Below, in pieces: positions 1 to 9,859 of a DNA stretch of 64,000 bases. The position numbers and the translations under genes were made by a program. Every line of letters starts with the position of its first letter. Position 1 is the stretch's first letter. Below the pieces are notes generated by a model. That model did no database searches. It saw only the letters and a program-made list of their open reading frames with translations, and had not been told where the DNA came from. Source of the DNA: Pseudomonadota bacterium (GTDB taxonomy: Bacteria > Pseudomonadota > Gammaproteobacteria > Acidiferrobacterales > Acidiferrobacteraceae); the NCBI GenBank assembly GCA_021794595.1, contig JAJYQN010000047.1:62001-126000 (forward strand), given 5' to 3'.

Positions 1-33
1 GCGTCGCCGGACTCGAAGTGTCGCTCATGGATC

Positions 34-783
34 TTACGAGAGGCGCTTGGCGCACACGGGGCAGAGTGGGTCCCGATGACGGCCAATCTTGTGGGAACTC
101 ATGTCCCGGGCATCGAAAAGCAGCAATTCGCGCGTAAGCGGCTCACCGATTCCGGCGATGACCTTGATCGCCTCGGTGGCCTGTAGGGTTCCGAGGACGC
201 CGGCCACTGGCGCCAATATGCCGCTCTCCGAACACGCCTCGCTCGTATCGTCGGTTTCGGGGTAGAGGCAGCGGTAGCAACCCGCATCCGCCTGGGCCGG
301 ATCGACCACGAGGATCTGTCCGACCAAGCGGATGACGGCCGCCGATACCAGCGGGCGGCCCTGCAAAACACAGGCCTCGTTGACTGCAAAGCGGGTAGCG
401 AAATTGTCGGAGGCGTCGCAGACGAGGTCCGCGCGCGCCACCTCTTCGCGTAAGCGAGCGCCAGCCAGTCGCTCGCTTACCAAGCGAATCGCGCCTGAAC
501 CGACGCGTTTGAGCGCCTCTTCTGCGACATGGGTCTTCAGCAGCCCCACGCTGTCCTCGTCGTACAGGATCTGGCGGGGAAGATTCGATAAGGACACGAC
601 ATCGTGGTCGGCGAGACTGAGTTCCCCGATACCACTACGGGCGAGGTACATAGCGACCACCGATCCCAGACCGCCTAGGCCGATGACGAGTACCCGGGCG
701 GCAGTGAGTCGCTGGACGCCGATGATGCCCATCTCCGGGAGCAGGATGTGCCCGCTATGACGCAAAAGCGCGTTATCGTCCAT
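34..783 (-). CDS. moeB: HesA/MoeB/ThiF family adenylyltransferase (E1-like)
   Basis: A 249-residue E1-like enzyme that adenylates the C-terminal glycine of a small sulfur carrier (MoaD or ThiS type) during molybdopterin or thiamine synthesis. Visible: the nucleotide-binding GLGGLGS near residue 36, the DHD and NLPRQ segments, a likely catalytic cysteine in SEACSES, and zinc-binding pairs CYRC and CPVC. Length fits MoeB/ThiF without a rhodanese domain. It is last in the minus-strand hemA-prfA-prmC run, and its ATG overlaps the end of prmC by 11 bp, so it is translationally coupled. This position next to prmC is common in gammaproteobacteria. MoeB versus ThiF specificity cannot be decided here because neither moaD nor thiS is in view. 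Confidence 0.88.
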   Translation of the reverse strand: MDDNALLRHSGHILLPEMGIIGVQRLTAARVLVIGLGGLGSVVAMYLARSGIGELSLADHDVVSLSNLPRQILYDEDSVGLLKTHVAEEALKRVGSGAIRLVSERLAGARLREEVARADLVCDASDNFATRFAVNEACVLQGRPLVSAAVIRLVGQILVVDPAQADAGCYRCLYPETDDTSEACSESGILAPVAGVLGTLQATEAIKVIAGIGEPLTRELLLFDARDMSSHKIGRHRDPLCPVCAKRLS

Positions 784-1618
784 GAAGTGTCCCTTCCGTT
801 ACGCGCTCGTGACCGGCGAGGTCGGTATAGGTGCGAATGGCCGTGAAGCCCGCTTGGCGCAGGAGGGCCGCCGTCGCTGGCCCCTGGCAAGATCCGTGCT
901 CGAGCAGGAGGCGCCCTCCGTCGTTTAAATGGGAGCCGGACTGGACGATGACGGCGCGCAGTCCGTCCAGCCCATCCTCGCCACCAACTAGGGCAAGGCT
1001 TGGTTCATAGCGTAAGCCATCAGCCGTGAGACAGGGGTCGGCACAGTGGATGTAAGGGGGGTTACTGACGATGATATCGAACCGCGCCCCCTCTACGGCG
1101 GCGAGCCAGTCGCTCGCGATAAAGCCTACATCAAGCCCGAGGGCTTGTGCATTGGCCTGGGCTACACGCAGGGCCTTATGGCTTTTGTCGAGGCCCACGA
1201 CGAACGCGGCCGGTCGTTCTTTCTTCAGGGCGAGCGCGATCGCGCCGGACCCCGTGCCCACATCGGCATAGCGCAAAGCCTGCGAGGGGGACGTCCCCAG
1301 GGCGTGTTCTACCAGGAGCTCGGTCTCGGGCCGGGGTACGAGGACGTCCGGGCTCACGCGCAGACTCAAAGACCAAAATTCGGCGGTACCGAGCAGGTAG
1401 GCCAGGGGCTCGCCTTGAAGCCGTCTTGCCATGAGCTCGGTCCAGCGGGCCTCGTCTTGGGGGTCAATCCGTTCCTTTGGGTCGGACGCGAGGAGCTTCG
1501 TCAGGGGCCGGCCGAGGACGTGGCAGCCCAAGGCCCAGACCTCTTGCGCCGGGTGACCGGCGTCCAGGGCGGCGCAGCTTCGCGTCGCTCTGCTGATGAA
1601 ATCGTGAATCGTGGTCAT
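773..1618 (-). CDS. prmC: Peptide chain release factor N5-glutamine methyltransferase PrmC
   Basis: A 281-residue SAM-dependent methyltransferase that methylates the glutamine of the GGQ motif in release factors. The N-terminal helical domain is followed by a Rossmann fold with the SAM motif [11 protein letters not shown] near residues 119-129 and the substrate-binding NPPY motif (VSNPPYIH) near 185. Length is normal. Its ATG overlaps the prfA stop by 4 bp, so the enzyme is co-translated with its substrate. Only minor doubt remains, between PrmC and the paralogue PrmB; adjacency to prfA favours PrmC. Confidence 0.95.
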   Translation of the reverse strand: MTTIHDFISRATRSCAALDAGHPAQEVWALGCHVLGRPLTKLLASDPKERIDPQDEARWTELMARRLQGEPLAYLLGTAEFWSLSLRVSPDVLVPRPETELLVEHALGTSPSQALRYADVGTGSGAIALALKKERPAAFVVGLDKSHKALRVAQANAQALGLDVGFIASDWLAAVEGARFDIIVSNPPYIHCADPCLTADGLRYEPSLALVGGEDGLDGLRAVIVQSGSHLNDGGRLLLEHGSCQGPATAALLRQAGFTAIRTYTDLAGHERVTEGTLHGR

Positions 1619-2697
1619 TCCAGGGCGAGCGCTGTCAATTGCTCGGCCTGGTCTTCCGCAATAAGCGCATCTATCAGTTCGTCGAGGTCGCCTTCGAGTA
1701 CCCGTTCCAGGCGGTACAAGGTCAGATTGATGCGGTGGTCGGTGATGCGCCCCTGCGGGAAATTGTAGGTGCGGATGCGCTCGGAGCGGTCGCCGCTTCC
1801 GACCAGTTTGCGGCGGGTCGCCGCCTCCTGCTCCTGTTTTGCACGCTGCTCTTGTTCGCGCAATCGCGAGGCCAAGATCGATAAGGCGCGCGCGCGGTTT
1901 TTGTGCTGCGAGCGTTCATCCTGGCACTCGACGACAAGGCCGGTGGGCAAGTGCGTGATACGGATGGCGGAGTCGGTCTTGTTGACGTGCTGGCCGCCGG
2001 CGCCCGAGGCCCGAAAGGTGTCGACCTTCAGCTCGGCGGGGTTGATCATGATCTCGCGTTCCTCCACCTCGGCCATGACCGCAACTGTGCAGGCCGAGGT
2101 GTGGATACGGCCTTGGGCCTCGGTGGCCGGCACCCGTTGTACGCGGTGCCCCCCGGACTCGAATTTTAGGCGCGAGTACACCGAGGGCCCAGCCAAGCGG
2201 ACAATGATCTCTTTATAGCCGCCATGTTCGCCGGCGCTGGCATGAGCAATCTCGGCCTGCCATCCGTGGCGCGTCGCGTAGCCTGTGTACATGCGGTAAA
2301 GATCACCAGCAAAGAGTGCCGCTTCGTCGCCGCCGGTGCCGGCGCGAATTTCAAGGAAGATATTACGCTCGTCGTTCGGATCGCGGGGGAGCATCAGGCG
2401 CTTCAGTTCGGCCTCATGGGCCTCCTGGGCCTGGTTGAGTTCCCTTATCTCCTCAGCCGCCAGCAGTCGCACGGTCGGGTCGGTGTCGTGTAGTAAAGAT
2501 TGGGCCGCCAGGATCTGTTCGCCGGTTTGCCGCCAGGTCTTAAAGCGGTCTACGACGGGTGCCAGTTCGGCATGTTCCCGCGACAGTTTCCGGAATCGGT
2601 CTTGATCCTGCGTGACGAGCGGATCCGAGAGCTCGGCCGTGGTCTCTTCGAGCCGCGCCACCAGGCGCTCGAGTTTGTTGGCGATTGATGCGTGCAT
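1615..2697 (-). CDS. prfA: Peptide chain release factor 1
   Basis: Class I release factor for UAA/UAG stops, 360 residues from the ATG at 2697. The frame stays open upstream to 2994, but that stretch is out-of-family and overlaps hemA, whose stop lies 2 bp before this ATG, so the internal start is chosen. Visible: the GAGGQ catalytic loop ([15 protein letters not shown]), the domain 1 helices, and the RF1-type codon-recognition region. The gene sits between hemA and prmC in the standard hemA-prfA-prmC order. Confidence 0.96.
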   Translation of the reverse strand: MHASIANKLERLVARLEETTAELSDPLVTQDQDRFRKLSREHAELAPVVDRFKTWRQTGEQILAAQSLLHDTDPTVRLLAAEEIRELNQAQEAHEAELKRLMLPRDPNDERNIFLEIRAGTGGDEAALFAGDLYRMYTGYATRHGWQAEIAHASAGEHGGYKEIIVRLAGPSVYSRLKFESGGHRVQRVPATEAQGRIHTSACTVAVMAEVEEREIMINPAELKVDTFRASGAGGQHVNKTDSAIRITHLPTGLVVECQDERSQHKNRARALSILASRLREQEQRAKQEQEAATRRKLVGSGDRSERIRTYNFPQGRITDHRINLTLYRLERVLEGDLDELIDALIAEDQAEQLTALALE

Positions 2698-2698
2698 G

Positions 2699-3958
2699 TT
2701 AGGGAGCCTTGTCGTCGAGGCGGAAAAGGGCGCGAGCTGCGCCGATGAGATCGGTATTACCCTCGGCGTCGGCCTCGCGCAACACCGTGCTCGGCGGATG
2801 CATGAACTTGTTCGTGAGGCTGTGCGCAAATCGTAACAGAACCTGGTCTGCCGGTTCCCCGCGCTCCAATGCCCGCCGCGCCCGCTCCAATTCCTGGTCG
2901 CGCAGACTCTCAGTGGCGCTCCGTAGGGCGCGTACGGTCGGAATCGAATCGAGCGAACGAACCCAGCGCATGAACTGGACGACCTCGCCCTCAATGATGG
3001 TCTCGGCTTGGCGCGCCGCGGCCTGTCGCGACTGCATGTTTTCTTCGATCACGTCCTTCAGGTCGTCGATGCTGTAGAGATAGACATCGTTCAGGTCGCC
3101 GACCTCTACCTCGATGTCGCGCGGAACCGCGAGGTCTACCAAGAACATCGGCTTGTGCTTACGGGCCTTCAGGGCACTTTCGACCGCACCTTTCCCGAGG
3201 ATGGGCAGCAAGCTTGCGGTGCACGAGATGACGATGTCGGCGCTGCTCAGGTGGTCGGGTAGTTCCAGGAGCGAGATCGCCTGTGCCCCGTAAATGTCGC
3301 CGAGACTGCTCGCCCTTTCGACCGTGCGGTTTGCCACGATCATGCGGCCGATACCCTGTTCCTTGAGGTGCCGCGCGGCCAATTCGATCATCTCGCCGGC
3401 GCCTATCAGCAATACGGTTTGGTTTGAGAGCTTATCGAAGATCCGCCGCGCGAGGCTCACGGCGGCAAACGCGACCGACACGGCATTGGCCCCGATCGCG
3501 GTGTTCGTGCGCACCTGTTTGGCGACCGAAAAGGTATGCTGGAACAGGCGATTAAGCATCTTCCCGGTGGTACCGGCCTTGTGGGCGGCGGCAAAGGCGC
3601 TCTTCATTTGACCGAGGATCTGGGGTTCCCCGAGGACCAGCGAATCGAGGCCGGACGCGACGCGAAACGCATGGGCCACGGCGAGCCGGCCGCTATGGAC
3701 ATAAAGATGCGGACGCACGGTCCGGAGGGGCAGTTTGTGGTAGTCGCAAAACCAGACCACCAGCGGATCCGTGGCGTTGTTTTCGAGACCGCAGTAAAGC
3801 TCGGTCCGATTGCAAGTGGACAGGATGGTGGCCTCATCTGCCCCTTGCGTGGTCACGGCCTCAAGGGCCTGAGGCAAGGTCTCGGGGTCAAACGTCGCGC
3901 GCTCCCGTAGCGACAGGGGCGCTGTTTTATGGTTGATTCCCAGAGTGACGAGATGCAT
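2699..3958 (-). CDS. hemA: Glutamyl-tRNA reductase
   Basis: First committed enzyme of C5-pathway tetrapyrrole synthesis, reducing glutamyl-tRNA to glutamate-1-semialdehyde. The chosen ATG at 3958 gives 419 residues beginning [15 protein letters not shown], the usual N-terminus. The catalytic cysteine lies in LSTCNRTE near residue 50, the NADPH-binding segment in [10 protein letters not shown], and a dimerisation helix region follows. The start overlaps the end of the upstream CstA-like gene by 32 bp. The arrangement upstream of prfA is conserved in many gammaproteobacteria. Confidence 0.96.
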   Translation of the reverse strand: MHLVTLGINHKTAPLSLRERATFDPETLPQALEAVTTQGADEATILSTCNRTELYCGLENNATDPLVVWFCDYHKLPLRTVRPHLYVHSGRLAVAHAFRVASGLDSLVLGEPQILGQMKSAFAAAHKAGTTGKMLNRLFQHTFSVAKQVRTNTAIGANAVSVAFAAVSLARRIFDKLSNQTVLLIGAGEMIELAARHLKEQGIGRMIVANRTVERASSLGDIYGAQAISLLELPDHLSSADIVISCTASLLPILGKGAVESALKARKHKPMFLVDLAVPRDIEVEVGDLNDVYLYSIDDLKDVIEENMQSRQAAARQAETIIEGEVVQFMRWVRSLDSIPTVRALRSATESLRDQELERARRALERGEPADQVLLRFAHSLTNKFMHPPSTVLREADAEGNTDLIGAARALFRLDDKAP

Positions 3959-5459
3959 GGTCTTTAGGTCGGAACCGGGCCCGCCAAAGCAGGGCCGCCG
4001 CAACGGCCTCGATAGTCATGACTGCTGCCGACAGAGCGGTACGTATCGGATGCCCGCTCGGATCGGTGGCGCCGATGACGATAAGGCCTATGTCGGTCAG
4101 CACAAGTAGTACGAGGCTCAAGGATACCACAAAGCGGGGCAGCGCGCGGCCGTGCCAGATCACGGCGCTGGCGGCCGCGATGCCAAGAAGCGCCCCCATG
4201 GCGACTTGATCGCGGGCCGTGAGTCCGTGGCCCAGCCATAAAAGGCCGCCCAGGAGTGCGGTCGCCATGAGCGGCTGGAGGGGCGCTTTAGGGATCGGGC
4301 GTTCGATAAGCTGGCACTGGTGGCTCTCGAGGCTCGCGGCGGTAAGCAATAAAAGCCCGGTCAGGAGCAGTTGGCCCACCCATGGCCCGAGGCCCAGGAG
4401 ACCCATCAGTCGCCCGTTGGCCTTCACTGCGGCCATGAGCAGGGTCACGGCCCCGGGATGAGCCGCAAAAAACATCCGCCAGGGCAGTATCCCCGGGAAG
4501 GCAAGCAATAAAGTCACCAAAAAACCCACCGCCGCTACACCTTGCAGCATGATCAAGAGATAGACCCCCCGAGCGGATCCGCCAGTGGTAAGCGGGTTGT
4601 CCCCCAAGGGCGCGAGGGCGCCTGCGAACGGCAGGCTTGCGGCCAAAAGCGGCAGGGCCGGAAGTAGGCCGCCGGCACTTAGACGCGGTATTGGGATCGA
4701 GGGATGGCCGACACAGACCGCTAAGAATATGAGGATGATGGTCGCTCCTAGGAGGAGTGACCCCAGGGCCCCATAGGCTGGTCGCGCGGCGAGCCGTTTC
4801 TGACGTTTTTTTTGGATGAGGAGCAGAAACAAGAGGGCATAAAAAAAGAGCGGTCCTACCGAGGTGAGACGACGAAACGGTCCTAGGGTGAGCTGGACTG
4901 GGCCGGTAAAGGCCAATGGCCAGGAGAGCCCCAGCGCTGCAAACAACACCCCGATCGCGATAATGAGCAGCAGTCCGCCTACGAGTTCGGCGCGCTTTGC
5001 GGTGATAAGCGGCATGACGAGGTCGGCGCCAAAATAGAACACGAAAAAGGCGAGTAGGGCGTGCGCGCTTTGGGCGGCAAGCCCGGCCCACAAAAGTGCG
5101 AGCCAAGAGCTTATGACGATCCGCGCGATACTATTGGCCGTTCCCCACCCCGCCAGAGCCGCGCGGCTCGTCTGGTTGAACGCCACCGCGGCCCCGACGG
5201 TGGTGCTGGCGAGGAGGATCCAGAGGAACGCCGGTGCCCACCCAAAGCGGAGGCCGAAGGCCGCCCCGGCCACCAAAAACGGCGTTCCCAGGACCCCAAA
5301 GTCCCGTAAAGCCGCGCTTAATGGGGGCTCTGCCGCGCGCCTTCCGTCTGTATTATAATGCTTGGCGTTGCCTCCCATCGTGGCGATGAGCTGACCTATA
5401 AAGCGGTAGGCGAAGGCCCAAATCAGCACGGCCAGGATGGGGAGTAGAATCACATTCAT
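3927..5459 (-). CDS. CstA-like polytopic membrane protein (divergent)
   Basis: A 510-residue integral membrane protein with about 14-16 hydrophobic spans. The N-terminus (AYRFIGQLIA, then FGWAPAFLWILLA followed by GAAVAFN) resembles the start of carbon-starvation protein CstA, and the central SxxTTGGSARG region falls where CstA has its HALISSGTTPK segment. CstA proteins are usually nearer 700 residues and move pyruvate or peptides; this one is much shorter and lacks several conserved blocks, so substrate is unknown. It overlaps hemA by 32 bp and is the first gene of the operon, divergent from the TPR lipoprotein at 5549. The family assignment rests on remembered motif similarity. Confidence 0.55.
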   Translation of the reverse strand: MNVILLPILAVLIWAFAYRFIGQLIATMGGNAKHYNTDGRRAAEPPLSAALRDFGVLGTPFLVAGAAFGLRFGWAPAFLWILLASTTVGAAVAFNQTSRAALAGWGTANSIARIVISSWLALLWAGLAAQSAHALLAFFVFYFGADLVMPLITAKRAELVGGLLLIIAIGVLFAALGLSWPLAFTGPVQLTLGPFRRLTSVGPLFFYALLFLLLIQKKRQKRLAARPAYGALGSLLLGATIILIFLAVCVGHPSIPIPRLSAGGLLPALPLLAASLPFAGALAPLGDNPLTTGGSARGVYLLIMLQGVAAVGFLVTLLLAFPGILPWRMFFAAHPGAVTLLMAAVKANGRLMGLLGLGPWVGQLLLTGLLLLTAASLESHQCQLIERPIPKAPLQPLMATALLGGLLWLGHGLTARDQVAMGALLGIAAASAVIWHGRALPRFVVSLSLVLLVLTDIGLIVIGATDPSGHPIRTALSAAVMTIEAVAAALLWRARFRPKDHASRHSGNQP

Positions 5460-5548
5460 GACACGGCCTCCCTCGGCTCTTCTGAGAGCATAGACGTTCA
5501 GGGGTCTGGATGTCTCTCATATCCACGAAGGGGTCTCTTGGAGTACGT
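5460..5548. promoter_or_regulatory. Divergent intergenic region of the two flanking operons
   Basis: An 89-bp gap separates the CstA-like/hemA operon (minus) from the TPR/lolB/ispE operon (plus) and must carry or overlap promoters for at least one. I see no convincing -35/-10 pair. A GGAG about 6 bp before the ATG at 5549 decides that start over the upstream in-frame start at 5510. Confidence 0.4.
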
Positions 5549-7267
5549 ATGACGCGACGTATGCTGCCGTTCGCCTTGGTCGGAATGGCAGGCCTTTTGG
5601 CGGGCTGCGCCACTATGACTTCGCCCTCTAAACCGGCGGCCTCCTCGGCGCACGCCCGGGCGTCGTTATCCGACCTTAGGAATAAGCTGTTCTACCATGT
5701 GCTGGTCGGTGACATCGCCGGCCAGCAGGGGCGGCTTGGCGAGGCGGCCCATGCCTTTGGACAGGCGGCCCAAGAGAGCGGCGACCAGGGTCTGACGCGG
5801 CGGTCCGCGCTGTTGTCGTTGTACGCGCGCCGTTATGCCCAGGCACGCCAGTTGGCGCGCCTCTGGGTCCGCGAGGCGCCGGCATCGGCGGGAGCGTTGG
5901 AGGCGCTTGCCGACGCCAACTTGGGCCTGGGACGCGTGGTGCTATCCGAACAAGGGTTTGAGCGCGCGCTGGCCCTTGTGACGGTACACGAAGGGCCGGG
6001 CGGCCGGGCCTTCGCCTTTGAGCATATCGCCACGTTATTGTTGCGTCATCGGCCGTCGCCGCAGGTGGTAGCGGTGATGCGGGCACTGAGCCAACATTAT
6101 CCGCACGATGCCGTGGGTGACTACGCGCTCGCCGATCTCGCCCGTCAGTCTCATCATCCCCGTCAAGCGCTGCGCGCTATAAACCGGGCCTTGGTCTTGA
6201 AGCCTTACTGGGAAGACGCAGCCGTTCTTAAGGCGCGGATTCTATGGGCTCAATCGCCGCCTGCCGCTCTCCATTTTTCGCGCGAGTTTTTGCAGGCCAA
6301 TCCGGAGGCTACGCGGCTGCGTCTTGATTACGCGCGACGGCTAGTGTCCTTACAGTATTGGCAAAAGGCCCTGGCCCAATTTCAAGTGATCTCCGAGGCG
6401 GCGCCGAACGATCCCCAGGTCCTTTATGCGGCGGGTCTCTTGGCGCTGCGTACCCACAAGCCTTTATTGGCCCGCAAGTATTTAAAGCGGAGCTTGGCGC
6501 TGGCGCCCGCCGACTCCCACGCGAAACTCTATCTGGGAGAGATTGCCGAGCGTGCGCGGCGGTTCGCTCGCGCGCGCTATTACTACCGCGAGGTAGGTCC
6601 TCCTTATCGCTTCGACGCTGTCGTACGACTGGGTTTGATGTCCCTAAAGGAGAGGCAGCCGCTTTTGGCGTGGCAAAAGCTGGTTCGCGTCGTGCCCCGC
6701 ACCCGGGCTGAAGAGGTGACGCTCGCTTTAGCGCGCAACCAGGTCTTGGTGACCCTGCACCGCTATAGCGAAGGACTGCAGGTTTTAAGCCGGGCTATGG
6801 TCGGGAAGGGGCATAAGAGCGGGCTCCTTTATGCACGGGCCTTGGATGAGGAGAAACTGGGCCAGAGGTCGGCGGTGATGCGCGATCTGAGGGCGCTGCT
6901 TGTGCGCCACCCCTACGACCCGGTAGCTCTGAATGCGCTGGGTTACACCTTGATTAACCACGGCCACCACCCGCGGCGTGGCCTTGTGCTTGCGCGCAAG
7001 GCGCTCGTCTTGGATCCCAAGAATCCCTATATTCTCGATAGCGTCGGCTGGGCCTATTACCGTTTGGGGCAGTTTCGTGCGGCCGTTCCTTATCTGCGCA
7101 AGGCCTTGGCCTTGGCGCACGATCCGACCATAGCGGCGCATTTGGGTGCTGCCCTTTGGTCGCAAGGGAGGCACGCCCAGGCGCTTCAGGTATGGCGCGC
7201 AGCGCTGGCGAAGGATCCCGACAACGCAGCCTTGAAGGCGCAAATCGCGCGTCATCCCTTACCATGA
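5549..7267 (+). CDS. TPR-repeat lipoprotein
   Basis: A 572-residue outer-membrane lipoprotein made of tetratricopeptide repeats. From the ATG at 5549 the signal peptide runs to the lipobox LLAGC, placing the lipidated cysteine at residue 20. The remainder is a series of 34-residue helical hairpins with A/Y/P signatures, clearest at the C-terminus (LNALGYTLINHG, DSVGWAYYRLGQ, AAHLGAALWSQG), typical of the large TPR protein found beside lolB. It shares an ATGA stop/start overlap with lolB. Family members are thought to assist outer-membrane or envelope assembly; no direct function can be read from the sequence. Confidence 0.85.
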   Translation: MTRRMLPFALVGMAGLLAGCATMTSPSKPAASSAHARASLSDLRNKLFYHVLVGDIAGQQGRLGEAAHAFGQAAQESGDQGLTRRSALLSLYARRYAQARQLARLWVREAPASAGALEALADANLGLGRVVLSEQGFERALALVTVHEGPGGRAFAFEHIATLLLRHRPSPQVVAVMRALSQHYPHDAVGDYALADLARQSHHPRQALRAINRALVLKPYWEDAAVLKARILWAQSPPAALHFSREFLQANPEATRLRLDYARRLVSLQYWQKALAQFQVISEAAPNDPQVLYAAGLLALRTHKPLLARKYLKRSLALAPADSHAKLYLGEIAERARRFARARYYYREVGPPYRFDAVVRLGLMSLKERQPLLAWQKLVRVVPRTRAEEVTLALARNQVLVTLHRYSEGLQVLSRAMVGKGHKSGLLYARALDEEKLGQRSAVMRDLRALLVRHPYDPVALNALGYTLINHGHHPRRGLVLARKALVLDPKNPYILDSVGWAYYRLGQFRAAVPYLRKALALAHDPTIAAHLGAALWSQGRHAQALQVWRAALAKDPDNAALKAQIARHPLP

Positions 7268-7875
7268 TGCGACCCCTTATCATTTTCTTGGTTTTGGCCC
7301 TGGTAAGCGGTTGTGCGAGCGAGGCCCCAAGGCCCCACCCGAGACATCCCGGGAGGATCTGGGCACGTCATAGGCGTCGGATGCAGGCCATTACCCATTT
7401 CACTTTATCGGCCCAAGCGGGGATCCGCGCGCAGCAACATGGGGGAAGCTTGATGTTGCGCTGGATCCTTCTGCCGCAGGCCTACCAAATGAGCGGTTAT
7501 GGCCCCTTTGGGCGCCTTGTTTTTCGTTTGCGGGTCAATGGGCAAGGCGCCAGGCTGGTCAGTGAACGCGGACGCTTTTTGGGGCCGAGTCCGAGCGCGC
7601 TCCTTACGCATCTGACCGGTTTGCGCCTGCCCGTCTCCGGGCTGCGTTTTTGGATTCTCGGGGTCCCGACTCCGGGGGGCGTCACAAGGCAGCATATAAG
7701 CCCGTGGGGACTTTTGACGACGCTTCAGCAAAACGGGTGGTTTATCCGCTATCGGCGGTATGACCACACACCCTGGGGGCGTTTACCGAGACTTCTGACC
7801 TTGACCCGCAAGGCCAGTACCGGTGCACCCACCCTTATCGTCACCATTAGGGTTGATCGATGGCAGAGCGCCTGA
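7264..7875 (+). CDS. lolB: Outer-membrane lipoprotein receptor LolB
   Basis: LolB takes lipoproteins from LolA and inserts them in the outer membrane. The product is about 203 residues with its own lipobox (LVSGC, cysteine near residue 17), then a beta-rich domain containing FTLSAQAGIR and a GPFGRLVFRL segment. Start is one of two adjacent ATGs (7264 or 7267); 7264 overlaps the TPR gene stop. Its stop overlaps the ispE ATG (TGATG). The order lolB-ispE-tRNA-prs is classic. Overall sequence is divergent, so the call leans on position plus lipobox and length. Confidence 0.85.
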   Translation: MMRPLIIFLVLALVSGCASEAPRPHPRHPGRIWARHRRRMQAITHFTLSAQAGIRAQQHGGSLMLRWILLPQAYQMSGYGPFGRLVFRLRVNGQGARLVSERGRFLGPSPSALLTHLTGLRLPVSGLRFWILGVPTPGGVTRQHISPWGLLTTLQQNGWFIRYRRYDHTPWGRLPRLLTLTRKASTGAPTLIVTIRVDRWQSA

Positions 7876-8747
7876 TGATTGATACGCCCGAGGTGTGGGC
7901 AGCGCCCGCGAAGGTCAACCTTTTTTTACATGTCGTGGGGCGCCGCGCGAACGGCTACCATGACCTGCAGACCGTTTTCCAGTTTATTGACTGGCAAGAC
8001 GATCTGCGGTTCGAGGTCACCGAGGACGGACACATCGGCCGCGCGGCGGAGGTCGCGGGTGTTGAGCTGGACCAGGATTTGACAGTGCGCGCGGCGCGCC
8101 TCCTGCAAAAGACCGCAGGGTGCGCTCGCGGGGCGCGTATCCATCTCACTAAACGCCTGCCGATTGGTGGAGGGCTCGGCGGCGGGAGCTCGGATGCCGC
8201 TACGACTTTGCTCGCATTGAATGTCCTCTGGGGTCTCCATTGGCCTCTTGAGAGATTGGCGACACTGGGCCTTACTCTGGGCGCCGATGTGCCGGTCTTT
8301 ATCGCCGGGACCTCGGCGTGGGCCGAGGGCGTGGGTGAGGAATTGACGCCTTTAGAGCTGCCGGAGCCTTGGTATGTTGTCCTGGTGCCGGCGGCCAGCG
8401 TGCTGACCCGTCTTGTTTTTACTGAGCTTGATTTGACACGCTTCCGGGCGCCCATCACAATACGCGACTTCCGTGCTGGGCAAGGGGATAATGACCTAGC
8501 GCCTGTCGTGCGTAGGCATTACGAAGAGGTTGACCGAGCCTGGCATTGGTTGGCCGAGTACGGGCGTGTACGTATGAGCGGATCGGGGGCCTCTCTCTTT
8601 ATCGAGGTACTGGACCGGGCTCAGGGAGAAAGGGTGGTCGCGGCTTGTCCGCCTCGTTGGCGCATCTGCCTTACGCGCGGCCGCAATATCCATCCTGTGC
8701 ACGCGCGTCTCGGTCAGGTCACGCATTGGGGTGTCGCCAAGCGGTAA
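7875..8747 (+). CDS. ispE: 4-diphosphocytidyl-2-C-methyl-D-erythritol kinase
   Basis: GHMP-family kinase of the MEP isoprenoid pathway. Visible: AAPAKVNLFLHV at the N-terminus (catalytic Lys), GYHDLQTVFQ, and the glycine-rich ATP loop PIGGGLGGGSSDAA. An in-frame start exists at 7860, but the ATG at 7875 overlaps the lolB stop and gives 290 residues, close to the usual length. The last seven codons (after GQVTH) lie inside the tRNA-Gln gene, so the enzyme tail and the tRNA 5' half share DNA. Confidence 0.95.
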   Translation: MIDTPEVWAAPAKVNLFLHVVGRRANGYHDLQTVFQFIDWQDDLRFEVTEDGHIGRAAEVAGVELDQDLTVRAARLLQKTAGCARGARIHLTKRLPIGGGLGGGSSDAATTLLALNVLWGLHWPLERLATLGLTLGADVPVFIAGTSAWAEGVGEELTPLELPEPWYVVLVPAASVLTRLVFTELDLTRFRAPITIRDFRAGQGDNDLAPVVRRHYEEVDRAWHWLAEYGRVRMSGSGASLFIEVLDRAQGERVVAACPPRWRICLTRGRNIHPVHARLGQVTHWGVAKR

Positions 8748-8801
8748 GGCACCGGATTTTGATTCCGGCATTCCCAGGTTCGAATCCTGGCACCCCAGCC
8801 A
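8727..8801 (+). tRNA. tRNA-Gln (anticodon TTG)
   Basis: A 75-nt tRNA including an encoded CCA. The acceptor stem pairs TGGGGT(G) with (C)ACCCCA, the D arm reads GCCAAGCGGTAAGGC, the anticodon loop TTTTGAT gives anticodon TTG, and the T arm contains GGTTCGAATCC. The TGGGG 5' end is characteristic of bacterial tRNA-Gln. It overlaps the ispE 3' end by 21 bp. Confidence 0.96.
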
Positions 8802-8843
8802 CTCTTAAGCTGAAAGAGCGCTTTCCAGAATTCAGAGGGACTC

Positions 8844-9794
8844 GTGCCAGCAGATAACATGACGGTCTTTACCGGCAACGCGAACCGGGCGTTGGCTGAA
8901 TCCGTAGTGCGGCATCTGGGGATCCCGATCGGGAAGGCGCACGTCGGGCGGTTTAGCGACGGTGAGATCCAGGTGGAGGTGATGGAGAACGTCCGCGGTA
9001 AGGACGTCTTCATCATGCAGTCCACCTGTGCGCCCAGTAACGACAATTTGATGGAGCTTTTGATCCTCACGGATGCCATCAAGAGGTCTTCGGCGCGACG
9101 CATTACGGCCGTAATCCCTTATTATGGTTATGCCCGGCAGGATCGTCGCCCGCGCACCGCGCGGGTTGCGATCGCCGCCAAATTGGTGGCTGACATGGTG
9201 AGCGGCGCGGGCGCGGATCGGGTATTGACCATGGATCTTCATGCCGATCAGATCCAGGGGTTTTTCAGTATCCCGACCGACAATATTTACGCCGGCCCCG
9301 TGTTGTTGGGCGATATATGGCGGCACCGTCACGACGATCTTTTGGTGGTGTCGCCGGATGTGGGGGGCGTGGTACGGGCCCGGGCGCTGGCGAAACACCT
9401 CGAGGCGGGCTTGGCCATTATCGACAAGCGTCGGCCCAGGCCCAATGAGGCTAAGGTGATGCACATCATAGGAGAGGTCGAGGGCCGATCCTGCATCCTG
9501 ATGGATGATTTGGTGGATACCGCCAATACCCTCTGTGAAGCGGCCACGGCCCTCAAGGCGAATGGCGCCGTACGAGTCGTCGCCTATTGCACGCATCCGG
9601 TGTTGTCGGGACGGGCCGTGGAGCGTATCGAGGCCTCAGTCTTAGACGAGCTCGTGGTGACGGACACTATCCCATTACGGGCACAGGCCCAGGCCTGCGC
9701 CAAGATTCGGCAGTTGAGCGTTGCTGAACTGCTCGCGGAAACCATAAGGCGCATTGCGGACGAAGACTCCGTGAGTTCGCTCTTTATGGACTAA
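8844..9794 (+). CDS. prs: Ribose-phosphate pyrophosphokinase
   Basis: Makes PRPP from ribose 5-phosphate and ATP for nucleotide, His, Trp and NAD synthesis. A 316-residue product from GTG at 8844, preceded by AGAGGGA; an ATG at 8859 would shorten it by five residues. Landmarks match class I PRPP synthetases: VGRFSDGE, the [13 protein letters not shown] flexible region, the YARQDRR loop, [11 protein letters not shown], and the PRPP-binding loop [14 protein letters not shown]-ended tRNA immediately upstream and rplY downstream are the usual neighbours. Confidence 0.97.
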   Translation: MPADNMTVFTGNANRALAESVVRHLGIPIGKAHVGRFSDGEIQVEVMENVRGKDVFIMQSTCAPSNDNLMELLILTDAIKRSSARRITAVIPYYGYARQDRRPRTARVAIAAKLVADMVSGAGADRVLTMDLHADQIQGFFSIPTDNIYAGPVLLGDIWRHRHDDLLVVSPDVGGVVRARALAKHLEAGLAIIDKRRPRPNEAKVMHIIGEVEGRSCILMDDLVDTANTLCEAATALKANGAVRVVAYCTHPVLSGRAVERIEASVLDELVVTDTIPLRAQAQACAKIRQLSVAELLAETIRRIADEDSVSSLFMD

Positions 9795-9817
9795 ACGGTC
9801 CGACCGCGGGACCCTAA

Positions 9818-9842
9818 GGATACCCTGGTCGCGGGGTATCCC
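9818..9842 (+). promoter_or_regulatory. Stem-loop in the prs-rplY spacer
   Basis: GGATACCC at 9818-9825 pairs perfectly with GGGTATCC at 9834-9841 around an 8-nt loop, ending about 18 bp before the rplY ATG. It is followed by CTCTT rather than a U-tract. An overlapping alternative pairing (CCGCGGGACC with GGTCGCGG) is possible. It may be an RNA-processing or leader element for L25; this is inferred from structure alone. Confidence 0.5.
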
Positions 9843-9859
9843 TCTTCGAAGGAGTAGGT

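Noticed and set aside
1046..1768. Plus-strand 240-codon ORF across prmC and prfA
   Set aside because: Antisense shadow in high-GC coding DNA; both minus-strand genes are unmistakable.
4288..5106. Minus-strand 272-codon ORF inside the CstA-like gene
   Set aside because: Arg/Pro-rich alternate frame of a clearly membrane-protein-coding frame.
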